Assembly (NCBI RefSeq): GCF_000244955.1
Contig: NZ_CM001439.1
Coordinates: 4,076,643-4,140,642, forward strand
Direction: 5' to 3'
Length of the DNA stretch: 64,000 nt
From: Saccharomonospora marina XMU15
GTDB taxonomy: Bacteria; Actinomycetota; Actinomycetes; Mycobacteriales; Pseudonocardiaceae
How positions within the stretch are numbered: the first letter of the stretch is position 1; each line of letters begins with the position of its first letter. Below are positions 27,280-34,956 of this stretch, piece by piece. The notes under the pieces were generated by a model. The model had not been told where the DNA came from. It made no database searches and worked only from the letters and a program-made list of their open reading frames with translations. A program made the position numbers and the translations under genes.

Positions 27280-28604
27280 CGTGGCTGCTCCTTGTGGTGT
27301 TGTTGTTGTCGTTGGGTGCGGAGTCGTTCGGCGATGCCGGTGGCGAGTTCGCGTTCGGCGTCGTCGCGGTATCCGGTGCCGGTGAAGTGCCAGTCGTTGA
27401 CCACGAGCACGGTGTCGGGGTCGAGGCCGAGCTGGTCGAGGGCTTCGGCGAGTCGGAACGCGCGCCGGTCTTCGCGGATGGTTTTGAAGGTGGTGGAGTA
27501 GGCGCGGCTTTTGGTGAGGAAGTGGCCTCGGAAGCCGAGCATGTGTGTCCACCGCCGCAGGTTCAGGTCCTGGTATTGCTCCAGGCCGCCGAGTTGCCAG
27601 CAGGTGCGCATCATGCGCCGGTGATGCTCGGAGATGCGCAGGTGGTCGATGTCGAGTTCGGAGCGGATGGGGCGGTCAGCTCCGTCAACGGTGCCGGTGC
27701 CTTTGGTGGCGTACTTGGCGATGTAGCCCGCCAAGGCCCGCTCCCCGATCCCTTCACCGCCCTCGGTTTCCTCATGCTCGACTGGCCGGATGTCGAGTTG
27801 GTCTCCCCACGTCAGCGACAACCGGGAACCATCGGGATGTTGGGTGGTCACGACCACCCCGGCAGCGGCGGCCGTGATGGCTTGGGTGAGCAGTTCGGCG
27901 CTGGCCCAGGTGGGTGGGCGGTTGGTGGGGCCGTCGGGTCCGTCGAGGCGGATGAGGGCGTGGAAGTGCACCAGGCCCCGGCGTTGGTATTCGGCGACTT
28001 TGCCGTACGACAGGCGGGCGTGGTGGGGGAAGTCCCGCACCCGTAGTCCGGCGCGGTGGGCGAGTTCGCGGCGCAAGCGGATGGTGAAGCGGTGCCACAG
28101 TTTCCCGGCGTGGGCTTGCCATAGCACGGCGGCTTCGTAGTCGTAGTTGTCTGGGTCCAGTGCGGTGCCGAGGCGGGGGTCGGCTTCCCGGTGGTGGTCG
28201 CCGCAGCCGCAGGGCATGACCCGGCCACGGCGGGAGAGGCGTCGGGTGTGGACGCGGCCGAAGGAGGGGGCGGTCAAGGTCACGAATACTCGGGGGTGTG
28301 TGGTGACCGTTTCGGGGATGCCTTTGCTGCCGCCGCAGAGTCCGGCGCGCACGAGGTGGAAGGCGTCGGCGGCGTAGCGGTCGGAGCAGGCCGGGCACAC
28401 GGTTTCGCGGCGGTTGCCGCAGGGGGCGAAGAGGCTGCCCGTGTAGTGGTGCAGCACCCGCCCGGTGGTGGTGTCCTGTAGTTGGTGGGTGCCGAGCAGG
28501 CGGATGGGTTGGGCGCAGCCGTTGGCCTGCATGACCTTGGCCCGCCAAGTGGCGTAGCCGGGTGAGCGGAGCCGGTGTGTGATGCGTTCATCCAGCGTCA
28601 GCAA
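27276..28604 (-). CDS. rep: RepSA-like replication initiator (rolling-circle type)
   Basis: A 442-residue replication protein like those of pSAM2-family elements. The HUH-type motif VHFHALIRLDG is near residue 215. Cys-rich zinc-binding segments (PCGNRRETVCPACSD, MPCGCGDHH) precede it, and a tyrosine-rich region around GYIAKYATKGTG follows. The start used is TTG at 28604, behind AAAGG, as no ATG/GTG fits better. It initiates autonomous replication of the excised circle. The origin is probably near or within this gene, but I could not place it. Confidence 0.88.
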   Translation of the reverse strand: MLTLDERITHRLRSPGYATWRAKVMQANGCAQPIRLLGTHQLQDTTTGRVLHHYTGSLFAPCGNRRETVCPACSDRYAADAFHLVRAGLCGGSKGIPETVTTHPRVFVTLTAPSFGRVHTRRLSRRGRVMPCGCGDHHREADPRLGTALDPDNYDYEAAVLWQAHAGKLWHRFTIRLRRELAHRAGLRVRDFPHHARLSYGKVAEYQRRGLVHFHALIRLDGPDGPTNRPPTWASAELLTQAITAAAAGVVVTTQHPDGSRLSLTWGDQLDIRPVEHEETEGGEGIGERALAGYIAKYATKGTGTVDGADRPIRSELDIDHLRISEHHRRMMRTCWQLGGLEQYQDLNLRRWTHMLGFRGHFLTKSRAYSTTFKTIREDRRAFRLAEALDQLGLDPDTVLVVNDWHFTGTGYRDDAERELATGIAERLRTQRQQQHHKEQPR

Positions 28605-28706
28605 CGGTGGAACCTTTCCGTGGCACGAGAAAGCGGGGCGGGAGCGTGCGCCGGGTGTGGCTGTGCCCCCGCCCCACTGCGGGCGGATCGATACGGGGTG
28701 CGCTGC

Positions 28707-29444
28707 TCAGGTGGGGATCGGGTGGCCGTTGACCCGGGTGTTGAGCTCGTCAACCAGGGCGGTCACCATCGCCTCCGGCAGCGCCACCCGCTGGGTGATC
28801 TCCTCGGCGGTCACCCGGCGGCCCTGCTCGTGGGCCTCGGTGGCCAGGGCGGTCACCGCGTCCCGCAGCGACACGGGCAGCTTGCCCAGCACCCTCACCC
28901 CCGCCGCCGGTGCCGCAGCAGAGGCCACGGCCAGAGCAGGGGCAGGGCCAGCGGGGTCCGGGTCGGGTTCGGCCGGGGCTGGCTCGTTCGCCGGAGCGGG
29001 TGCGGGTTCCGTTGGTTGGTGGGGTGGGGTTGGTTGGTGGTCGAGGGGTGCGCGGCGTAGGAGCAGCTTGACCACGACGAGGAAGCCGAGGGCGGGCATG
29101 GCGGCCAGTAGCCACCCGGCGGGGGTGGGTTCGGCCAGGGCGACCTGGGCGGCCATTTGGACGCCGAACGCGGCCACCAGCACGGCCATGGGGAAGCTGA
29201 CCAGCCGGGTGTTGCCGTGCTGATGGTCGCGGCGGACCTCGAACCCGGCGACGATGGCCATGCCCTCGATCACCACGGCATCAGCCCAGGCCAGCCACCC
29301 GGTCTGTCCGTGGTGGACAGCCCAGTCGTGGGTGTGTTTGAACCCGGCCGCCGCGCCGATCCCACCCAACACCACGGTGACCAGGACGCGCACCACGTCA
29401 ACCATGCGCGCCCCGGCCGGTCGAGGGTTGTCCACCTTGGACAC
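28707..29444 (-). CDS. DUF2637/Spd-type membrane protein
   Basis: A 245-residue protein with four predicted membrane helices in the first 120 residues (VVRVLVTVVLGGIGAAAGF is the first). A long Pro/Ala/Glu-rich linker follows (about 130-170), then a C-terminal helical domain with an HTH-like pattern (VTAEEITQRVALPEAMVTALVDELNTR). This layout is typical of DUF2637 proteins encoded beside tra and rep in AICEs, implicated in intramycelial spread. GTG start with GAAGGAG upstream. Confidence 0.82.
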   Translation of the reverse strand: MSKVDNPRPAGARMVDVVRVLVTVVLGGIGAAAGFKHTHDWAVHHGQTGWLAWADAVVIEGMAIVAGFEVRRDHQHGNTRLVSFPMAVLVAAFGVQMAAQVALAEPTPAGWLLAAMPALGFLVVVKLLLRRAPLDHQPTPPHQPTEPAPAPANEPAPAEPDPDPAGPAPALAVASAAAPAAGVRVLGKLPVSLRDAVTALATEAHEQGRRVTAEEITQRVALPEAMVTALVDELNTRVNGHPIPT

Positions 29445-29461
29445 GGGTTTCTCCTTCGCTG

Positions 29462-29875
29462 TCAGTAGGGTTTGAGGGCGGACCAGCGGTACAGCAGCGA
29501 CCGCCCACGTTTGGTCAGGCGCAGCGGGGACACCGGGCGGCGGATCGCGCCGTGTCGGCAGGTGAGGGTGTCGCGGGGTGGGCAGCGCTGCGCGTAGCCG
29601 TTGCCGATGAGGTTGTGCACGAGGTCTTCGTCGGTGGCCAGCCGCACCCGTTCGGTGTCTTCGAAGATCACGATGCGGTCGGTGTCATCCAGCGCCCCGT
29701 AGCGGCCGTCGGCGATCTCGGCGAGCACGTCCCGCGCCGCCGCCGGGGTGCCGACCGATCGGGCTCGGGTGTCCCGCCGCGCGGGTGGGCGCTTCCGCCC
29801 CGGGGCAGGGGTCGAGGCCGGGGCGGGTTCGGGCCCGAACAGCCCGAGTTGCCCCGCCCCGCCACCGGGGCTCAC
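29462..29875 (-). CDS. AICE accessory protein of unknown function
   Basis: A 137-residue soluble protein. The first 45 residues are Pro/Arg-rich and disordered. The rest (DVLAEIADGRYGALDDTDRIVIFEDTERVR ... RLTKRGRSLLYRW in outline) looks like a winged-helix fold. GTG start at 29875 overlaps the preceding gene by 4 nt (GTGA) with AGGAGGACCC upstream. The longer in-frame reading from 30094 is rejected because it runs through the membrane-protein gene. Its place between spd and tra suggests an element-maintenance role. Confidence 0.65.
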   Translation of the reverse strand: MSPGGGAGQLGLFGPEPAPASTPAPGRKRPPARRDTRARSVGTPAAARDVLAEIADGRYGALDDTDRIVIFEDTERVRLATDEDLVHNLIGNGYAQRCPPRDTLTCRHGAIRRPVSPLRLTKRGRSLLYRWSALKPY

Positions 29876-30114
29876 CGGGTCCTCCTGTCGGTGCGGTCGG
29901 TGACCCATTCGGCGACCTGGTGGCGGTAGCCGGTGCCGTGGGTGCGCCACTCGCGGTACAAGCCCACCGTGATCAGCAGCCACACCCCGCCCGTGACAGC
30001 GACAGCGCCGATGAACACCCACGGGTCGGTGATCAGGGCTTGTTCGATGACCACCGCGATCACAGCGAGGGCGGTGATTTTGGTCCAGTTCCACAGAAAC
30101 GACAGCGTCAACAT
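29872..30114 (-). CDS. small membrane protein of the element
   Basis: An 80-residue protein with two hydrophobic helices (ITALAVIAVVIEQALI and VFIGAVAVTGGVWLLITVGL) and a charged C-terminus. Its start lies 2 bp after the stop of the upstream gene and its end overlaps the next gene by 4 nt. Similar small membrane proteins sit between tra and spd in many AICEs; function not known. Confidence 0.7.
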   Translation of the reverse strand: MLTLSFLWNWTKITALAVIAVVIEQALITDPWVFIGAVAVTGGVWLLITVGLYREWRTHGTGYRHQVAEWVTDRTDRRTR

Positions 30115-30116
30115 GG

Positions 30117-30497
30117 TCAGTACTCCCAACTTGGGCGGTGATGAGGACAAAAGACGGTCAGGTCGCCGGTGGCGACCCAGCCCGGATAGTCAGCCAGCGC
30201 CGCGCGCATCTGCCACCAGTCGGAATAGACCTCGGGGTTGCCCTCGGGCAGGTCGGCGCAGTCGCCGCAGCGCGGCAGAAACACCGGCTTGTGGGTGAAG
30301 AGGAACCCGCCCGCCCCGCGTGCGCGCCCGGCCTCACCCACCGAGGCCAGGTACCTGGCCAACTCCCGCTCGGCGCGCCACCACTCGCGATGCAGCTGTC
30401 GCGACAACGGCTCTGGTGGGGCGTCCTCGCAAGGCCAGCTCATGACCTGGTAGTGCGGAACGTGCAGCACCGCCGAGTACTGGACATACAGGCTCAT
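30117..30497 (-). CDS. AICE hypothetical protein
   Basis: A 126-residue protein with many aromatic residues. It contains PRCGDCADLP and a late FCPHHRP, so Cys/His metal binding is possible. ATG at 30497 overlaps the tra stop by 4 nt (ATGA), so it is translated with tra. No family recognised; the context implies a transfer or maintenance role. Confidence 0.65.
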   Translation of the reverse strand: MSLYVQYSAVLHVPHYQVMSWPCEDAPPEPLSRQLHREWWRAERELARYLASVGEAGRARGAGGFLFTHKPVFLPRCGDCADLPEGNPEVYSDWWQMRAALADYPGWVATGDLTVFCPHHRPSWEY

Positions 30498-31891
30498 CCC
30501 GCCACCACCTGCAGGTTGGCGGGCGTGCCCTTCCATCCCTCGCGCACGAAGGTCACGAGTTCGTCCAGCTCGGTATCGGTGACGTAGGCGGCGCGGACCC
30601 GCATCGGGACGCGGGAGCGTTGCCGGATGACGTAACCAATCCCGGCCGTGGCCGGATCGTTGGGGATCTCGTCAGCGAGCGCGCCGCGCAGCCGGGCGTT
30701 TTCCCCCAGCACCATGTCGACGTGGGCGGCGGAGGTGACCCGCAGGCAGATGCGGTTAGTGAACAAATCCCGCACCGGCACCGTGTCCTTGGTTGGTTCC
30801 TGCACCAACCCGAGCATGGAATGCCCACTCGCCCGGCCCTGCGAGCCGATCAGCGCCAGTTGCCGCCGCAGCCCTCGCCCCACCGACGGGTCGCCGTAGG
30901 CCAGCAGCGCGCCCATCTCATCCAGCACCAGCAGGTTCAGCGGGGTCACCGGCGAGGGGGTGATCGCGCGCTTGCCCTGGCCGGACAGGGCCTGCTGGGT
31001 GGCCTGCATATCGTCGACGTACTCATCGATCAGGTCCGCGCACGCCTGTTCCTCAGCCGCGTAGCGGTAGGCGATCGGGGCGAGCTTGGCGAACTCCATC
31101 TGCTTGGGGTCACACAGCCACAGCCGCACCGACCCGTCCCGGATCATCGGCGCCAATCCCCGCAGCACCGCCGCCGGTATCGAGTTCTTGCCCGCCCCGG
31201 TCGCCCCAGCGGCGAACAGGTGCTGCCCCAACACCGGGATACGCCAGTCGCCGCCGTACTCGTTCTCCCCGACAGACAACCGGCCCAACTCGACCGCGTC
31301 GGCATCCTGCGGCATCTCGGGGGCCTCGATCACCTCGGTGAACGGCTCGGCGCGTTCCACCACCAGAGCGATGACGCGGGGCTTGACCCGCTCCAGCGCG
31401 ATCCGCTCCACCTTGAGCGCTTCGGTCAGCTCCGGCAGCTTGGCCTCGAACTGGCGCAGATGCTGCCCCGGGTGCAGCTTGACGTAGAGGGTGTCCACAC
31501 TCGGCGAGTACGACCGCACCCTCACCAGCCGAGGCACCCGCAGCTCCCCGGTCTTGCGGTGGGTCGTGAACAAGTCGCAAGCGATCAACGCGTTACGCCA
31601 CCGCAACCCCACATACGTCCACCAGCGCCGCCGCCACGACCGCAACCGGGGCGCCGCGAGCCGGTCGAAGGTGTCCGGGTGCGCCCGATACCACGCACCC
31701 AACCCCGCCACCGTGCCGCCAACAATCCCGCCCGTCGTCGCCCAGCCCAGCTCCAGGCCCGAGGCCGTCACCACCGACGGGGCAAGCACACTGCCCGGAT
31801 GCCGCCCGACCCAGGCGGCGGCCTTCATCTCCGCACCCCGAGCCCGCTTGGAAAACTCCCTACCCATTTCCCTGATGTCCTTTCCAGACAC
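30494..31891 (-). CDS. FtsK/SpoIIIE-type DNA translocase (Tra, conjugal transfer)
   Basis: A 465-residue transfer ATPase of the TraSA/TraB kind, which moves double-stranded DNA between mycelia. An N-terminal membrane region (about residues 30-68) precedes the motor domain. Walker A reads GATGAGKNS, with Asn at the usual Ser/Thr position, as related AICE translocases often deviate there. Walker B is NLLVLDEMGALL. GTG at 31891 has a weak RBS and lies 5 nt from a hairpin arm, suggesting tight translational control. Confidence 0.9.
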   Translation of the reverse strand: MSGKDIREMGREFSKRARGAEMKAAAWVGRHPGSVLAPSVVTASGLELGWATTGGIVGGTVAGLGAWYRAHPDTFDRLAAPRLRSWRRRWWTYVGLRWRNALIACDLFTTHRKTGELRVPRLVRVRSYSPSVDTLYVKLHPGQHLRQFEAKLPELTEALKVERIALERVKPRVIALVVERAEPFTEVIEAPEMPQDADAVELGRLSVGENEYGGDWRIPVLGQHLFAAGATGAGKNSIPAAVLRGLAPMIRDGSVRLWLCDPKQMEFAKLAPIAYRYAAEEQACADLIDEYVDDMQATQQALSGQGKRAITPSPVTPLNLLVLDEMGALLAYGDPSVGRGLRRQLALIGSQGRASGHSMLGLVQEPTKDTVPVRDLFTNRICLRVTSAAHVDMVLGENARLRGALADEIPNDPATAGIGYVIRQRSRVPMRVRAAYVTDTELDELVTFVREGWKGTPANLQVVAG

Positions 31892-31895
31892 GACA

Positions 31896-31940
31896 AAGGG
31901 ACCAACCCGCCACCCCCGTGGGTGGTCAGGCCGGTCCCTT
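31896..31940. terminator. hairpin immediately upstream of tra
   Basis: AAGGGACC (31896-31903) pairs with GGTCCCTT (31933-31940), and an inner CCACCC/GGGTGG pair strengthens the stem. It lies 4 nt before the tra start codon, so it could end transcription arriving from the upstream genes or mask the tra ribosome site. Confidence 0.5.
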
Positions 31941-31958
31941 CACCGACGAATTCTTCTG

Positions 31959-32026
31959 CTGCTGTACTGCTCGCGCTGCTGTGCTGCTCGCGCTGTTGTG
32001 CTGCTCGCGCTGTTGTGCTGCTCGTG
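31959..32026. repeat. four tandem 17-bp repeats next to tra
   Basis: Four contiguous 17-bp units, consensus CTG(C/T)TGTGCTGCTCGCG on the + strand, lie between the tra gene and the small gene ending at 32040. Streptomyces TraB proteins recognise clusters of short direct repeats (clt) beside tra, so this is a candidate transfer locus (inference). Confidence 0.6.
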
Positions 32027-32039
32027 TTGTTCGTGTGGG

Positions 32040-32225
32040 CTAGTCGTTGATCGCGGGGCGGGAGTCCTCCAACGCCACGGTCAACTTGGCCACGGCCTTG
32101 GCCATGCGGTCATGGCGGGACTTGAACCCCTCCCGCCGGATCGGAATCCCGCGCAACGAGCGCTTCAGCTCCCGCATCGCCGCGTCCACCGCGTCAATCG
32201 CGCGGTCCACCTGATGTCCGGCCAC
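32040..32225 (-). CDS. small coiled-coil AICE protein (61 aa)
   Basis: A 61-residue, charged, probably helical protein (AIDAVDAAMRELKRSLRGIP). It starts 3 bp after the stop of the 88-residue gene upstream, so the two are an operon. No known domain. Its location between the divergent control region and tra suggests a transfer accessory function. Confidence 0.6.
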   Translation of the reverse strand: MAGHQVDRAIDAVDAAMRELKRSLRGIPIRREGFKSRHDRMAKAVAKLTVALEDSRPAIND

Positions 32226-32228
32226 CCC

Positions 32229-32495
32229 TCACACCCTCCAATCCCGGGACACGAGTTCGGCCTCGTACTTCTTGGCCGTCTCCCGCAGCCGCTCCAACTC
32301 GTCCGTCGCCTGCCTGCGGTAGCCGGTCAACTCATCCCGCGTCGCCACCGTCCACCCCGACCCCGTGCTGGGCTTGGCCGGCACCTTCGCGATCAACCCG
32401 TCCAGCTCATCCAGCGACTCGCGCACCAACTCCATCGCCGCCACGAAATTCTGGTAACGGCCCATCGCCCGCCGGTTCAACATCTCAACCTGCAA
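32229..32495 (-). CDS. small coiled-coil AICE protein (88 aa)
   Basis: An 88-residue helical protein (LVRESLDELDGLI, then TDELERLRETAKKYEAEL) with no recognised domain. AAGGAGGGTCGGACAG lies upstream of the start. It is similar in size and composition to its two neighbours, and the three may form a complex (inference). Confidence 0.6.
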   Translation of the reverse strand: MQVEMLNRRAMGRYQNFVAAMELVRESLDELDGLIAKVPAKPSTGSGWTVATRDELTGYRRQATDELERLRETAKKYEAELVSRDWRV

Positions 32496-32516
32496 CTGTC
32501 CGACCCTCCTTGTGCA

Positions 32517-32606
32517 TCACATCGGCCATTGCTTGCCGCACACCGTGCACGTCGCTATTCGTGTCGGCGAAAGCCAGAAATCCGCGCTACACACGTGACC
32601 GGTCAT
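32517..32606 (-). CDS. possible 29-aa Cys-containing micro-protein
   Basis: A 29-codon ORF beginning MTGHVCSADFW and ending CTVCGKQWPM, with ACGGGGCG before the ATG. Three Cys and one His could bind zinc. It fills most of the 171-bp gap between two element genes in the same direction. Coding status is uncertain. Confidence 0.35.
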   Translation of the reverse strand: MTGHVCSADFWLSPTRIATCTVCGKQWPM

Positions 32607-32666
32607 CACACGCCCCGTTTCGGGCCCTGCGGGTCATACGAACACAACCCGCCACGAACACCCCGC

Positions 32667-32891
32667 CTAATCATCAGCACTCACCTCGCTCAACTCGTGC
32701 TTGATCCGCTGAATCTCGCCATACACCTCGTTCAACTGGCCAATCACCCCAGCCGACTGCCGGGCGAACAACGCACCCGCCGCGCTCACGAACACCGACG
32801 CGTCCTCCAACACGTGCGCGGCCTCGTTCACCAGCGACAACGCCTTGTCGAAATCCTCGACCAAACCATCCAGGCCCCGACGACTAACCAC
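32667..32891 (-). CDS. small helical AICE protein (74 aa)
   Basis: A 74-residue helical protein (LVEDFDKALSLVNEAAHVLEDASVF). It starts at a GTG with GAGGAAAAGGGGG upstream. No recognised domain. The longer frame from 33020 is rejected because the added part has no RBS and is compositionally unlike the rest. Part of the leftward tra-side operon. Confidence 0.6.
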   Translation of the reverse strand: MVSRRGLDGLVEDFDKALSLVNEAAHVLEDASVFVSAAGALFARQSAGVIGQLNEVYGEIQRIKHELSEVSADD

Positions 32892-33114
32892 ACCAACCCC
32901 CTTTTCCTCGATTCGTGGTGAAACCCCAAGACCCCCGGAACAAACACCCCGGGAATCAAGGCGCGCCACCACAAAAAGGCGCGATTTTTGGCATGGATCG
33001 GCCCACTCTGAAATTGACAAACACCAAGAAAGTGCCCCCGCCCGACTCGAAACGGGCCGCTCACCACACAGAGGAAGGGCGCCACCACCCCCGCAGGCGG
33101 GACCTACAGCCGGG

Positions 33115-33450
33115 TCAGTCCACCGGCTTCAACCCGCCCGCACTGAACGCGACCCCCGACACCGTCTCGCCCTTAGCGTTCTTGAACGAATACGGCGACA
33201 ACCGCGCGTCCACCAGCTCCACCAAGTCGCCATCCTCGAAACCCTCACCCGGATCCGCCTCCAACGTCACCCGGATCTCCTCACCCCTCTCACCCCGAGC
33301 CTTCGCGAACACCGACACCACAAACTTGGTCACCCCATCCCGATCCGTCACCGGAACCTCACGACCCGACTCGTCCTTCCGCGTCTTCAACGCCGGAGGC
33401 TCCGTCACCATCAACCGAAAGCCACCCAGATTCACCGGGATGTTCCTCAT
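33115..33450 (-). CDS. SCO3933-like small regulatory protein
   Basis: A 111-residue protein starting MRNIPVNLGGFRLMV, with single-strand-binding-like beta character (FVVSVFAK, EIRVTLEADPGEGFEDGDLVELV in outline). This N-terminus is typical of the SCO3933 family found at the head of AICE transfer operons, described as regulatory. ATG at 33450 follows ACAGGAG. It is the first leftward gene from the divergent control region. Confidence 0.75.
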   Translation of the reverse strand: MRNIPVNLGGFRLMVTEPPALKTRKDESGREVPVTDRDGVTKFVVSVFAKARGERGEEIRVTLEADPGEGFEDGDLVELVDARLSPYSFKNAKGETVSGVAFSAGGLKPVD

Positions 33451-33516
33451 CAAGCACTCCTGTCTCATCGCCTTCGAGGACGCCAGCCGGCCCCCGTCGA
33501 AGCGGCTGTTGTGTCT

Positions 33517-33602
33517 CATTAGTCCTCAACAAGGACTGATACGTCCCCTAGTTTGCGGCCTAATCAGTCCGGTTGTCAAGGACTAATTCGACCTGGGACA
33601 AT
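33517..33602. promoter_or_regulatory. divergent control region with two inverted operators
   Basis: Site 1 (33517-33540 region) has ATTAGTCCT and AGGACTGAT arms around a 5-bp spacer. Site 2 (33563-33587) repeats the arms as ATCAGTCC and GGACTAAT. A promoter, TTGTCA (33573-33578) and GACAAT (33597-33602) with 18-bp spacing, overlaps site 2 and would start at the XRE ATG (leaderless). Site 1 faces the leftward transfer operon. Autorepression plus control of transfer genes by the XRE protein is inferred. Confidence 0.7.
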
Positions 33603-33608
33603 GGCGGC

Positions 33609-34214
33609 ATGGACATGGCTGATGTGATGCGGCAGCGACGTGCAGACCTGGGCATGTCGCAGTCCGACCTAGCCCAGGCCGCCGGTATCGGCGTTCGCCA
33701 GATCCGCCGCTATGAGGCAGGCGAACAGCAGCCAGTCCTCTCCGTGGCCGTGGCCATCGCCGAAGCGCTCAAGATCTCGGTGAGCGAGCTAGCCGGAACC
33801 AGTTCCGGCCGACTCGACCTCGCAGGCCAGTGGTACGCAGGCTGGCAGACCTGGAGAGACGGCGAGGAAGCCATCGCCGTGCAAGAAGTTCGCCTCGCCC
33901 AACACGGTGACAGTATCGAGGTACAGACCGTCACCCACGGCCTCGCAGAGACTGGCTACCACTGGACCGGCGAGTTCCGACTCTGGGACAACGAAGTGCT
34001 GCTCGGCTGGTACGCCGCAAACGACGGCTCCGTGCGCTCAAAGGGAACGATGTACTTCGTCCTCCATGCGCATGGAACCCAGATGCGGGGCCGTTGGGTA
34101 GGACTCGGCTACGACGGCAAGATCATGACCGGCTGGGGCAGCATGACCCGCACCAAGGCCGACGCACACGCTGTAATCAACGACCTGAAGGCATCGGCTA
34201 ATGGACAACACTGA
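33609..34214 (+). CDS. XRE-family repressor with C-terminal sensor-like domain
   Basis: A 201-residue regulator. The N-terminal helix-turn-helix spans about residues 5-60 (RADLGMSQSDLAQAAGIGVRQIRRYE). The C-terminal 120 residues form a beta-rich domain (GQWYAGWQTWRDGEEAIAVQEV; GRWVGLGYDGKIMTGWG) seen in other actinobacterial XRE proteins but of unknown ligand. The ATG at 33609 coincides with the predicted transcription start. It probably acts as the element's main repressor and overlaps cutA by 14 nt. Confidence 0.85.
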   Translation: MDMADVMRQRRADLGMSQSDLAQAAGIGVRQIRRYEAGEQQPVLSVAVAIAEALKISVSELAGTSSGRLDLAGQWYAGWQTWRDGEEAIAVQEVRLAQHGDSIEVQTVTHGLAETGYHWTGEFRLWDNEVLLGWYAANDGSVRSKGTMYFVLHAHGTQMRGRWVGLGYDGKIMTGWGSMTRTKADAHAVINDLKASANGQH

Positions 34215-34536
34215 GGACCAGGCCGTCGAAGTTGTCATCACCGCACCTGAGAAACAGTGGCTCCAGCAGTTCATCCAGAACCTGATGCAGCAACACCTCT
34301 GCGCGGCAGGCCACACCTACCCCTTCGAAACCACCTACCACTGGCGCGGCACCATCCACGAGAAGACAGAGACACGGGGCGTGCTCTACACCCGAGCGAG
34401 CCTCGTGGACCGCATCACTGAACTCGCACGCCAGCACCATCCATACGAGGTACCGCACGTCACCGCGACACCACTGGTAGCCGGAAACCCCGACTACCTT
34501 GAATGGATCTTCACCGAGACCGCCACCGCCCGTTGA
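34201..34536 (+). CDS. cutA: CutA-like divalent-cation tolerance protein
   Basis: A 111-residue trimeric ferredoxin-like CutA1 homologue. The family hallmarks TTYHWRGTIHEKTE, LYTRASLVDRI, HPYEVPHVTATPLVAGNPDYLEWI are visible in order. It overlaps the repressor gene by 14 nt, so the two are co-translated. CutA on a conjugative element, coupled to its repressor, is unusual; a sensory rather than metal-tolerance role is possible (inference). Confidence 0.9.
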   Translation: MDNTEDQAVEVVITAPEKQWLQQFIQNLMQQHLCAAGHTYPFETTYHWRGTIHEKTETRGVLYTRASLVDRITELARQHHPYEVPHVTATPLVAGNPDYLEWIFTETATAR

Positions 34537-34610
34537 CCACGGTCGTGTTCAAACTTTCTCTACTTCTTCAAGGCGGCGCCTGACGGCGCCGCGCGGCCTC
34601 AGCCCTTCCG

Positions 34611-34669
34611 CCCCGGCCGAGCCTGCGCGGGGCGTGCGGCTGACGCCGGTCCCCGCGCATCGGCCGGGG
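34611..34669. repeat. GC-rich long hairpin downstream of cutA
   Basis: CCCCGGCCGA...TGCGCGGGG (34611-34632) is complementary to CCCCGCGCATCGGCCGGGG (34651-34669), apart from a 3-nt bulge. It may be a terminator for XRE-cutA or part of a structured replication region. Confidence 0.5.
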
Positions 34670-34776
34670 CCGAGGCAGGCCGAGGCACCTAAGCCGCGGT
34701 GCCAAGAAGAAAGAACATGTCCTCGCCGGACGGGCAGGTCTCCGGGATTGCCGGGAACCGACACGCGCTACGGTCC

Positions 34777-34941
34777 GTGGGTGGCCGAGGACGTGCCATC
34801 CCGTCGACCTCCCGGAGGGCTATCACGCTGTGTCAAGGGGGCAAGTCTGTCAGCGCACGCGCCGGAATTGAGGTAGGTTGCCCCCTTGACACAGCGTGAT
34901 CGGGCTACGCCAGGTCGACGGGATGGCACAAGGCCACCCAC
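34777..34941. repeat. 165-bp imperfect palindrome
   Basis: Three nested complementary blocks: GTGGGTGGCC (34777-34786) with 34932-34941; an 18-bp block (34793-34810) with 34912-34929; and a perfect 23-bp block (34822-34844) with 34878-34900, leaving a 33-nt loop. No gene fits inside. It could be a single-strand origin, a transfer origin or a small structured RNA. Confidence 0.75.
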
Positions 34942-34956
34942 TTGAGGTTGTGACAT

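Noticed and set aside
31959-32026. CRISPR-like array
   Set aside because: Units are contiguous with no spacers, and no cas genes are in the window.
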